The notes below the pieces were generated by a model. That model searched no databases and was not told the origin of the DNA. It was given only the letters and a program-made list of their open reading frames with translations. 64,000 nt of DNA from assembly GCA_039602395.1 (NCBI GenBank), contig JBCNJP010000010.1:93587729-93651728 (forward strand), in the 5' to 3' direction. The DNA is from Deinandra increscens subsp. villosa. Lineage: Eukaryota > Streptophyta > Magnoliopsida > Asterales > Asteraceae. The translations under genes and the position numbers were made by a program. Of this stretch, positions 44,490 through 53,478 are shown piece after piece (positions within the stretch are counted from its first letter, which is position 1; each line of letters starts with the position of its first letter).

Positions 44490-45986
44490 CTTGAGGTTCT
44501 CAGCAGCAGCAACGTATGCTTCCTTGTCTTCTATCTCAGTCTCCTCAGGCTTTTCCTCATCAGTGACCACAAAAGCATGATGTTCTTCATTACCCTCTTC
44601 AGCAGTAGCAATCAAGGCATGTGACAAACTAAGGTCCTTCATCTGGGGGGTCAGTTCCCTCAGCTGGGGGGTCCAGTCATAACCTCCACCTCCCTGAACC
44701 ACCAATGCCTTGTCTTCTCCTTTACCTTTTACCTCAGCTGCCTTCTTCTCTTCAACCCTCTCTTTCTTTGGCTTCGTGCATTCCCTGGCAAAGTGACCAT
44801 ACTCATCACAATTGTAGCACCTCAGCTTCGACTTGTCAAACCCCATTCTGATTTTATCCTGATCCTTCCAGACGTTCCTTCCAGTTTTGGCCATAAATTT
44901 CTTGGCTCTGAAAACAGCCATGGCCATTTGCCAAGAGACGTCTAGCATCTCCACGTCCTCAGGATTTATCTGATTAAGATCACCAGACACCATATCAGAA
45001 GGTACAAGATTCCCGGCCACAAGGGCATGATAGCTGTTCATGAAACCCAATCCAAGGGCAAAGTTTGGATCATTGACATCACCAGAATTGACACCACTGC
45101 TTGAACTTCCTTGAGGCTGTGCCACAAATGCATTACCCATTGAAACTAAGCTTGATCCACTTCCCGAAGCCTTTCCTTCATGCTTACCTTCAACTTCTTC
45201 AGATAACAGAGCCTGATTCAACTTCCCAGCCAAACTTAATGAGCTTATGTGGTTTAGCTCTCTCTGCTTATCATCTATCATCTTAGACTTCAGTTTGTTA
45301 ATTAGTTCATCCAAAGTCACTTCAGTCAGTCTGTTGTTGTCTTTGATGATGGATATATTTGTGTTCCAAGATTTAGGCAGACTATTTAGCAATTTCAAAT
45401 TCTTGTCTTCAGTGTCCGGCTCCACACCATAACTGGACATCTCTGCCATCAAGGACACATACCTCTGAACTTGAGCCTCAAAAGATTCACCCTGGATATG
45501 GTTGAACAAGTTAAACTTCTGCTTCAACATCTGCTTCCTACTAGCCTTAATATCTGGATTTCCTTCATAAGCAACAATCAAAGCGTTCCACAGTTGCTTT
45601 GCTGTCTTGCAGTGCTTGAACCCTTGAGCGATGTCTGGAGTTAGGGCCATAGTCATTATAGCAAAAGCCCTCTCAGCCTTGTTGCACCTCTCCCAGTCAT
45701 CATCATCATATTCCTCCTCTTTCTTCTCCTTTCCTGCATTTACTCCCGTTGTGTGAGTAGGTGTGTACGGTCCATTGAGAACAGCCCTCCATAGTCTCAG
45801 ATCCACACTCTTCAAATGATTTTCGAATCTGTACTTCCACTCTAAGAAATTATCCGCTGAAGTTAGTCTTGGCGGACGAGTTATAGATCCGATCTCGAAA
45901 TCCAGTTTCTGGTACATGCTCGGCTCAAAATCCATTTCAATAGCTTGGGTAAACTTAATCCTAAAGTCCAAATGTCCAACTAACAC
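42657..45986 (-). CDS. Young copia gag, 1109 aa
   Basis: The N-terminal UBN2-type gag domain spans about 18-240 (DNFLEW, CKTAKQLW, LNSLPKSW). A first zinc knuckle is C390-C393-H398-C403. A coiled coil is evident around 530-610, and a second knuckle is C884-C887-H892-C897, followed by a Lys/Gln-rich basic tail. It is unusually long for a copia gag; Sirevirus gags are extended too. M18 is the better start by context (GAAATGGA). At residue 499 the coding sequence contains AAG|GTATGT, a good in-frame 5' splice site. The TGA stop falls inside a CTAAC ... TTTGTGTAG sequence resembling a branch point and 3' splice site. Confidence 0.92.
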   Translation of the reverse strand: MLVGHLDFRIKFTQAIEMDFEPSMYQKLDFEIGSITRPPRLTSADNFLEWKYRFENHLKSVDLRLWRAVLNGPYTPTHTTGVNAGKEKKEEEYDDDDWERCNKAERAFAIMTMALTPDIAQGFKHCKTAKQLWNALIVAYEGNPDIKASRKQMLKQKFNLFNHIQGESFEAQVQRYVSLMAEMSSYGVEPDTEDKNLKLLNSLPKSWNTNISIIKDNNRLTEVTLDELINKLKSKMIDDKQRELNHISSLSLAGKLNQALLSEEVEGKHEGKASGSGSSLVSMGNAFVAQPQGSSSSGVNSGDVNDPNFALGLGFMNSYHALVAGNLVPSDMVSGDLNQINPEDVEMLDVSWQMAMAVFRAKKFMAKTGRNVWKDQDKIRMGFDKSKLRCYNCDEYGHFARECTKPKKERVEEKKAAEVKGKGEDKALVVQGGGGYDWTPQLRELTPQMKDLSLSHALIATAEEGNEEHHAFVVTDEEKPEETEIEDKEAYVAAAENLKVCSDPTCARIIPGLRQVCKNYQLELFEIKCERSSFKGRWIKGEEKIKAQKLDIVKYQQIATEQSILYDNAKLEIADLRKQVDELTHKNNEMQVQLDVNKLRNKRMLQAGKELSQAITCGQVGKHTPGFGSEKSDKSVAANVVIPPPIPRDIIGVLYEEDQVDRTKSGYHEAGPPIDSMLVGVTPMTEEELERERLGTYGMSSQNKVDEHRNEPGPSQESLKNNVSPTNVSVTCADVVGIEDVSGEDAECLRVNECHESSCSVSSLPKDDVLASVSELEASKSNQIVLLKHVSNPNEVVSSFKMRVPNTKIGRQSKPNDFVPYPQVVSTYNRTDKSKSEQFCLITQPEKHSKRVIHKWDDQPEWKSSYPRRSYLCSNVNGPRQMNCFECGQPGHFAANCMNRPYEPYYPQNKRTNMLEKMMRGENRTQKQQASSQGKQSSEPMKTQKSKVLNTKAPVTKHVNERRDVGQTSKPAHAAKEVYNRPNKVKTKPFEKQVQKVNQTAEPKGKAVMEQPKTVTQPKQMVYTKLKLEWTPVVKTKGKKAASPPRKASPTKNSASSSNSQKQPNWKPKVNAKIINQPESKAGMSFKMVNYIDSKGVPRSVMTWVPDSN

Positions 45987-46419
45987 TGATTACGATTCAA
46001 CAAATGCGATTACGATCCAACACACTGATTACGATCGAGAACACAATTCACGATGACACGTGGCACTCGTAAACACCAAACCGCCTTATAAAAATCGTAA
46101 ACCCCGATTGCGATTTCCGATTACGACTCCGTAGTCGTAAACACCCGTTTCCGATTCGAACAACTCGTAAACACCCTTTTACGACTTAGCAAACTCGTAA
46201 ACACAAGTACAGTCGTAAACACCGAACCACCCAATCGTAAACAGGCAATCTTCAACCAAAGAAGATCGTAAACACCGAAAAAACCCAGAATTCTTGAAAA
46301 ACAGCAGCAGCAACAAGTCGTGAACACCGAAAAACCTTCAAATCTTCAAGCCAAACTCGAAAACAACCCAGAAATACTCTTGAATCAATATCGTGAGAGC
46401 CTCGAATCTAAGATTCTTG
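45987..46419 (-). other. Young copia leader with TCGTAAAC word array
   Basis: The untranslated region between PBS and gag. Eight exact TCGTAAAC words (commonly TCGTAAACACC) and several GATTACGA variants lie at about 45985-46330, the same word as in the pol-ORF3 spacer. Confidence 0.8.
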
Positions 46420-46431
46420 GCTCTGATACCA
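46420..46431 (-). other. Young copia primer binding site
   Basis: The minus strand reads TGGTATCAGAGC, two bases inside the 5' LTR; complementary to initiator tRNA-Met. Confidence 0.92.
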
Positions 46432-46433
46432 AT

Positions 46434-46810
46434 TGTAGGTCCGAAAAAATACCCGAACACACGATATCAAGATCTAACACGAGTGCGGAATCCTCGTGAG
46501 AGATTGAATCAAGAGAAATAGTAGAAGAAAAGACTAGATCTTGTATAAAGATGAAGCCTTGAATGAAAACCGTCTACTAGAAGCAATCAAACCAAATCGT
46601 GAACACCAAAGATGAAGAAGAAATCGTAAATGGTATATAGAATGCTTGAATCATAAACACTTACATGAGAGGCTTATATAGCCTTTACAAAAATCGCAAA
46701 CCTAGTTAGAAGCCCACATGGCCCAATCATAATCACTAACTAGCCCTATATCTAATAAGCCCAAACACAAAACCCACTAATGTTCATGCCTTAATAATAA
46801 TAGCCCTACA
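46434..46810 (-). repeat. Young copia 5' LTR, 377 bp
   Basis: The promoter copy of the LTR pair, with a TATATAA box on the minus strand at 46674-46680. Confidence 0.95.
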
Positions 46811-46916
46811 AGTTTCCCAGGAATACGTAACGACATCAAGAGATACCTATAATAGGAACAACGCTCATTCACTAGAATCCCACTGTTCATTTTATATATC
46901 TCTCAAAGCTCGCAAA

Positions 46917-49900
46917 TGGCTTCTAAATCCGGAAGCCCTGCAATGAACACCCGTTCAAAAGGCAAAACCGCTCAAACCTCCTCTGCTCCAACCCTAAACC
47001 TGGACTCTTCATCCTCTGGCTCACCACCTTAATGCAATTTTACCCTAGACACTGTTAATCGACCATGCGACCTAAACCCATCTGCCTATTCCTCAAACCT
47101 TCAACTAATCATAGAAGTCTTAAAGCACTCCACTCAACTAGCCAAAGCCCTAACCATCAATGAACCGTGCCCCAAATCATCCATCCTCAACTTCTGGGCC
47201 AGGGTGAAGATGGTAAATGGAAAGATGAAAGGAAAAGTAAATGCAGACTAGGAAATTATCCTTCAACTCTCAGATCTGAGAGAAATCTTTCCCCTACCCG
47301 ATAACTTCACATCGTTCTCTCCAAACCCAGAAGATCCCGCTCTAAGGCAAATGATCAGTGAACTTACTGGAGTAAGCTTTACAAAAGATGACAATATTTC
47401 TAATCTCCGGGTAAGTCAATTAGAGCTAGTATGAAGATTCACAATTGATCTCCTCAATCACACCATGACATCCAAAAAAGGCTCTATGGATCAAACAAAC
47501 AAGAATACTCTCATCATTCTATATGGAGTATACTTTAATGAGGAAATGGATATGGCTCTACTAATCTAGAAAGACATGGAGAAAAGAGTCAAGGAAAAAT
47601 ATCGAAGCAAGAGAACAGAGTTTGTGCCCTATATCAGATTCTTAGCATAAATGCTTAAAAAGAAGGTGGCGATCTCAGAGAATGAAGAAATCTACACTAC
47701 CAAGCTGTACCAAATCAAAGGCATCTACAAATCAGGTACACACATTCACTTCTGTGATTTTCCTTGGGGCATGAAATCTAAGCTACAGCTTAATAACCTA
47801 TTTCTCCAAAAGCACCTCATCAAATCCAACAAACTAATAGCCAACCCTGACCAATCACCAACCTCAAACAACACTCCCATAAGCACATCAGAAGAAATGG
47901 CTGATCACAATCCTCTATCTCCACAATCACAGATCTCACCACAACATCAACATGAAACCACCTCAAGCTATCACCTTCGACCCTTCATCTCACACTCCTT
48001 TAATGAGCCATCAACCTTAACCCCCTGCTCTCCAGAAAAACCAACTTCACCAACCCAAACCAAAAGCTAACAATCCTCACCTCAATCATCTTACCAAGAA
48101 GCCTTTGCCCACTTCCAAACTCAAATAACCAACATACCATCCTTTGACATCCCCACCATAACCACACATCGAGATATCTTCTCTGATTCGTCTGTCAGTG
48201 AAGATGATGTAACAACAAGTGGAGACTCTAGGAGTCAAGGAAATTTAGAAGTGAGTAACAGTGATGTGTTCACTGCTAGCTCACCTGAGACATCTTCTCA
48301 GAAACAAATGACAATTTTATCTTAGGATTCTCTAAGAACAAAAGAGGTGGATCCAATTTTGGATTCATCAAGGAATGTGGAAGCCATGTACTCACTCAAC
48401 ATGGCTGGGTTAGCAGGCACTGACAAATCCCTTAAAGGGAAACCTATCAGTTCAACAGAAAGACATGACTTGTCTTCAGGTTTGTTACCTCTTGGAGCAG
48501 CCTCGAAGTATGACTTTGAGGAATTCTCCAAATCTCCATCTTCTCTTTTCACTGACTTTATATATGAACAACAAACACAGACTACAGAAGTACATCAGAA
48601 TTTCTATAGTAGTTCTGTACGAATAGAAGAACTTACAAAACAGTCAGAAAAGAACGCCTCTAGAATTTCAGAACTAGAAGAAGAGATTAGAACAATCAAG
48701 AGAAACAACAAACAACAACTCCAAAAAATTTCTGCTCAACTAGAAGAGTTGCAAAAGAAAGAATGGCAGCTGAGAGGAGGAAGATAGGAATCTGTCGAAG
48801 ATCAGATCAAACAGTTGAGTGACAATGTCCAAAAGGCTATAGATTCATATGGAGCCACATGAGGAATGATACTCACTAGAATCAGGGATAAATTTGACAC
48901 TCTCAGCAAAGAAGTACCGGAAGAAAGATCAAGTTTGAAAAAGATAAATGCTGATCAGATGCTTCTCGAGAAAAATAGTAATAAACCCGTCCAAACCGGT
49001 AACTGAAGCTAACCCATCCTCCTCAACAAAGAAAACTCTAGAAGTAGCAACACCAACCCCTCCAATCATCAACCTTGATGATTCACCATCACCCCCAGGC
49101 TCAAAACGAAAGACAGGCCCCGGTGAAGACAGATCGTCTCCCAAAAGAAAGAAACCGTACCATTGCAAACCTTATCTAACTCCTGAGCAATCAATGCCAC
49201 CTCCACCACCGAGGCAACCAACAAAAAAGTCAAACAAACCTCCAGTTCCACCTTCATCAGGTAATCCTCCTAAGATTCACACTGCAAGATCCTCAAAATC
49301 TACAAAACAATCTGAAAAAGGAAAGGAGAAGACCGCAAATTAAGGGGGAGCCCCCAACATTTCTGAAGTTTTAATTATCTCTCAATCTCTATACGAAGAC
49401 AACTATGGGAAGGAAAAATAGATTGAAGAAGAGCTCTGGTATGAAAAGAGACACTATGGAGACAAGTTTCTCCAAGAAACAGGTCAGGCACCTCCAATGA
49501 GTCCAATGAGCAGAAACATATTTGAAGAAAATATAAAAAAGAACCTTTTGAAAGGAGCTGGGTGCACTCAGAAGCTAACATTTTAGAACTTTTGGAGGTC
49601 AAGGAAAAACAACAACAGGACAGACACTTCACAAATTACTTCAACTCTTACACCATAGTAACTATTGCCAACAATCGTCAGCCTTACACTTTTACTGATG
49701 GGGATCTGGATCAACTCGGTGAGATACACATTATATCTCTCCTAAAGACCTGTCTCACAAATAACTCAACAAAGCTTCGAAACAGAATAGCAATACATAG
49801 ACTCAAAGAAGTAGGATGGAAAATATACAGATAATATGCTAAAGTTAATTTTGAACTAACAAAGCATACTAGTCTGAACAAACTCTCCATCCATACAGCA

Positions 49901-50250
49901 AGAGAAGATCCCCCTACGGGGCTGCAATGGAAGGGCTCCAAAACAATTCCCAACACTGGAGAAATTGGAATTTGCTTCAGAAATTACAAGGCAACGAGAA
50001 GTTTCTTCAGAATCAACCAATGACATGCTTATTCTGATCTCTCTCTGAAAGTCTTCACCTTCCTACTTCATGAAAATAATGAAACAGACCCTAAGGTAGT
50101 AAGAAGAAAGGAGCTATTGATCAAGACCTTAGAAGAACTTAAGTAACACAGAGCACTTCAAAAGGAACTTCATAAAGTATGCTGGAGAGAACTACCAAAA
50201 AGGTTAACAGTCAGAGTCGATCCTGTAACCCAAGAACTTTCTTAGACTAT
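46917..50250 (+). pseudogene. Copia III ORF3-like remnant, second copy
   Basis: It starts at an ATG (46917, MASKSGSP) and can be followed with stops near 47030, 47250, 47432, 47567 and 47648. Segments resemble the N-terminal domain of the 875-residue ORF3 (an NFWARVK stretch, then Y-RFL near 47640). The region 47651-48787 is Ser/Pro/Gln-rich and then a Glu/Lys coiled coil (about 48600-48770). A C-terminal piece (49562-49834) resembles the ORF3 C-terminal domain (YTFTDGDLDQLGE). It would make copia III carry two N-domain copies. No function is known. Confidence 0.5.
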
Positions 50251-50334
50251 TAATATAATAGTTAGACTGTATCTTGATCAATGAAATGATCTGTTTATCT
50301 TTCTTTCTCTTTTCATTTATTTTCTTTAAATACT

Positions 50335-50346
50335 TAGGGGGAAGAT
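50335..50346 (+). other. Copia III polypurine tract
   Basis: TTAGGGGGAAGAT sits directly before the TGTTAG start of the 3' LTR. Confidence 0.75.
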
Positions 50347-51086
50347 TGTTAGAACATATTGTAAATATAACAGAAAACAGTCAAGTATTAGAAGAAAAGA
50401 TAAGAACTATCCTTAAAAGAGAAAGGATAAGGAAATCTGTACGATTTATAGAATTCTGTATTCGTACAGAACTACTCCTGAATTTCTGAAGTACTGCTGT
50501 ACAGACCAACTTCTACAAAATCCTCATTTCTATAGAAGGCTTCTAATGGGAAGCATTACCAGTCGTCAAAGAAGAGTACTGAAGGAGTTCTGGACTATCA
50601 GAAGATAAAGTTTACGAGAAGAACAAATATGCCTTTGTGTGAAGAACAAGTAAAGAAGCATGCCAACTTGGTATTAAATGCAAAAGTAGTTGAAGACAGT
50701 TGAAAATAGATAAATTAAATATCTTTAATTTATCTCTATATACTCTGACACACTCCAAATTCAACTCTCCTCAACCAATTATTCGCTTACAACTTGCTAC
50801 AACTTCCTATAAATAGCAAGCGGACTTCACCAAAGAAAGCAAGACAATAAGAACACAATTCACAAGCTTCTCAAAGCACTTGCAGCTTACTCCTGTAGAA
50901 AAGTTCTTTCTGTTGATATATTGTTATACCATAAACTCGTGTAAACCATTATATACATTTGAGATATACAGAAAAACCTTTTTATAAATTGTTGTCTTCC
51001 AATTTGATTTACTTTCCGCAACTTGTTTATCTTGTTTAAATCAAACTGAGCCAATATTGTTAAAGAGCCCCTCACGAGACCCAACA
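50347..51086 (+). repeat. Copia III 3' LTR, about 740 bp
   Basis: It starts TGTTAGAACATATTG and ends GAGACCCAACA. It has a TATAAATAG box at 50818-50826 with a leader-like sequence after it, and CTGTACGA / TCGTACAG words at about 50438-50510. There is no 5' partner in the window. Confidence 0.75.
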
Positions 51087-52485
51087 CAGGACGAGTATGG
51101 GGTTGGATAATTGGGTATGAGACATGTATGGTATCACCTTTCTTTTAGTATGGCACAACTATGAGGTTTAATGATATACCTATCTCAATTGCCCAATAAT
51201 ATATATTCGTTTACCCGATTATATACTCAACATGGTTTTCTTTTAATTATTTATTTCATGTATCTTATGTAACTAGTTGTCTTCCCGTAGCTCATGTCGT
51301 CTCACGCCATTCCCAAATTCTAAATTTCTTAAATCTCAAGTTTATTTTTTATTTACATATAGTACTTAGTTATTTGTTAAAAAAAATTAATTTAATATAC
51401 TATACAATTTATATATGTTTATTTATTTTAGATATTTTAATGATGAATATCATGAATATAACTAACTAAATGTTACTCAATGGATGCTTAACAAGTATAC
51501 CCGTAAATTGTAAGTATGCCCATATTCGAAGAGTAATTACACGATAGATACCCTTTAATATTTGAGTCGGGTATAAAAGTAGCCCGTTGTAATTGTAATT
51601 ACCCAAAACCACCTATTACCATTCGAAAGTAAAGTTGCCACCAAAGAAACAAAAGCGGTGGGAAACAAAAGGAGTGGGTGAGTGTGCATGACATGTGTCA
51701 TGATTAAGGATAGAAATTTGAATTCTTTATTTCTTACTAACAAACATAGAACTCGTGTGCTATATTAGCTTATCATCCACTACGAGGACTACAAAGAGAT
51801 CGGTCAGTAATTTTATAAACTCTTTAGTTGATTGCGATTCCATACCAAAGAAAGCGCAATTATCTAATTGTTTTTAAACGACTATGGACAAAAAGTAAAA
51901 GCATATGTTCTCGGTACAAACAATATGTAGCATTTTATAAAAGAACGTCACAATAAAATAAATTCAAGAGTTCACATGTTTGCTGAAAATGACTAAAGCT
52001 GGTCAAATGTATGAAAAAACTTAAACTATTGTTATGGTGTGGTTATAGACAAAATAACGAGATGGAAGGAAATAAATCATATATTTGACAATAAATAGTA
52101 CAATGATTGACAAAAAAAATGAATAAAAAATTCAAAACATTTCAAGAATCTAACATTAATATTAAATTTCTATGTTATATCATCTCTTTTGTATTAATTA
52201 ATTATTTTAAAGTATCTCCATGACAATCTATATACAAAAAATGATTAAGCTAAAAAAGAAAATATGGAATCCATTTTCGCATTTGCTTGGCAATGAAGTT
52301 TTTCTAAGTGAGCAATGTGTTACATAGTTGACTTTTTAGAGTCAAACCTATTATCTTTCATAGTTAATATTCAAATAATTACAGACGTCAGAGATTTAAT
52401 AACTATAAAATTATACTTAAACATAAGATATAATTGAAATCTTTTTTATAGTTTATTAAGTTTTAATAATCTGTTATAAATAAAA
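51087..52485. other. AT-rich intergenic DNA, nothing recognised
   Basis: I see no coding sequence, RNA gene or element boundary here. The stretch is AT-rich, with short ORFs only. Confidence 0.5.
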
Positions 52486-52824
52486 GGAAAATTGGATTTT
52501 AATAATCCAAGTTATTACCAATTGGCCAATATTAATCCCAATTTCAAAATTGGCCTACATTAATCCCAATTATTAAGGTGTTGGATTTCATTGGACCCCC
52601 GTTAAGTTTTCCTTAACTCCGTTAGTTTTTTGCTGACGTGGCAGCCACGTGGCTTTTATTAATCAGTGCCACGTCAGCAGAAAACTAACGGAGTTAAGGA
52701 AAACTTAACAGGAGTCCAATGAAATCCAACACCTTAATAATTGGGATTAATGTAGGCCAATTTTGAAATTGGGATTAATATTGGCCAATTGGTAATAACT
52801 TGAATTATTAAAATCCAATTTTCC
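52486..52824. mobile_element. Mutator-type MITE, 339 bp near-perfect palindrome
   Basis: The ends are GGAAAATTGGATTTTAATAA and its inverted copy, and the two arms of about 150 bp are nearly perfect inverted repeats around a loop containing GCCACGTGGC. TAAATAAAA at 52477-52485 and 52825-52833 is a perfect 9 bp TSD. It belongs to the same TIR family as 10257-11824. Confidence 0.9.
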
Positions 52825-53363
52825 TAAATAAAAAAATTATTTTCTACATTTTAAGTTATATAGTTTAATTATTTAGAATTTGTAGTATTCAATAAGAAGG
52901 AGAATTGATATCCAATAAAAGAGAAACGAGAAAATTATGAAGAAAATTTGATGTGGATATGAATAGTGTCAAAACATGTAATGCTTTATTAGAGTAGATA
53001 GATAGACTAGGTTATTTGTAATATTTAACCATACTTTTTAACTCTACAATTCTTTTGTCAACTAAACGTTATATCACAATCTTTTATTTACAGAGTTTAT
53101 CCTTGTAATACTCACATTATGTATCCCTTTGTTTTTTAATAATAAAAATTTACAACAATGAAACACATAATGAAACTTGAAGGACTTGAGAAAAAAATTT
53201 AACCGATTCTAATAAAACATTTAGAAACTTAGTTAATATCGGATGAACTTTTAATAATAAATGCATTTTAAAGATTAAATATGAAAATGTGAGGGTCGAA
53301 TATAGATTCAAAGATATATTTTTAGGTTTTATATGCTATCAAAACTCCGGTTCATTTTGGGTA

Positions 53364-53373
53364 TTTATAAAAG
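53364..53373 (+). promoter_or_regulatory. Probable TATA box of the QCR10-like gene
   Basis: TTTATAAAAG lies 106 bp upstream of the start codon, leaving a 5' UTR of about 75-80 nt. Confidence 0.5.
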
Positions 53374-53478
53374 GGAAGGAGGAAGGAAATTGGCAATCGG
53401 TTTTGCAGAATAACAACGAAAGCTCCAAACAATATTCCCTAGGTTTTACTTTCTACGTTGAAAAAGATCCAACACAAT

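Larger units (their letters stand above)
34227..46810 (-). mobile_element. Complete Sirevirus-like Ty1/copia, 12.58 kb, very young
   Basis: The element has two 377 bp LTRs that I could not distinguish anywhere, an initiator tRNA-Met PBS, a PPT, and three large open frames on the minus strand (gag, pol, ORF3). The flanks are AGTTT at 34222-34226 and 46811-46815. Large size, long gag with coiled coil, extra ORF after pol and several PPT-like runs fit the Sirevirus lineage. It inserted into copia III. Identical LTRs mean a very recent insertion. Confidence 0.93.
30971..51086 (+). mobile_element. Copia III: old Sirevirus-like Ty1/copia, 5' truncated, split by a young copia
   Basis: On the plus strand the order is the end of the integrase linker, RT and RNase H (to 32786), ORF3-like sequences (33060-34226 and 46917-50250), a PPT and a 3' LTR (50347-51086). 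The element at 34227-46810 interrupts it, with AGTTT duplicated. gag, integrase core and 5' LTR are missing. Multiple stops and frameshifts show it is dead and much older than its insert. Confidence 0.75.

Noticed and set aside
45184..45190. GAAG|GTAAGC donor in young copia gag as gag-pol splice site
   Set aside because: It is phase 1 and would lead into a stop directly after the acceptor at 42640.
46656..46667. CAT|GTAAGTG perfect donor in the young copia LTR
   Set aside because: It lies only about 10-15 nt downstream of the TATA box, probably upstream of the transcription start, so it is unlikely to be used.
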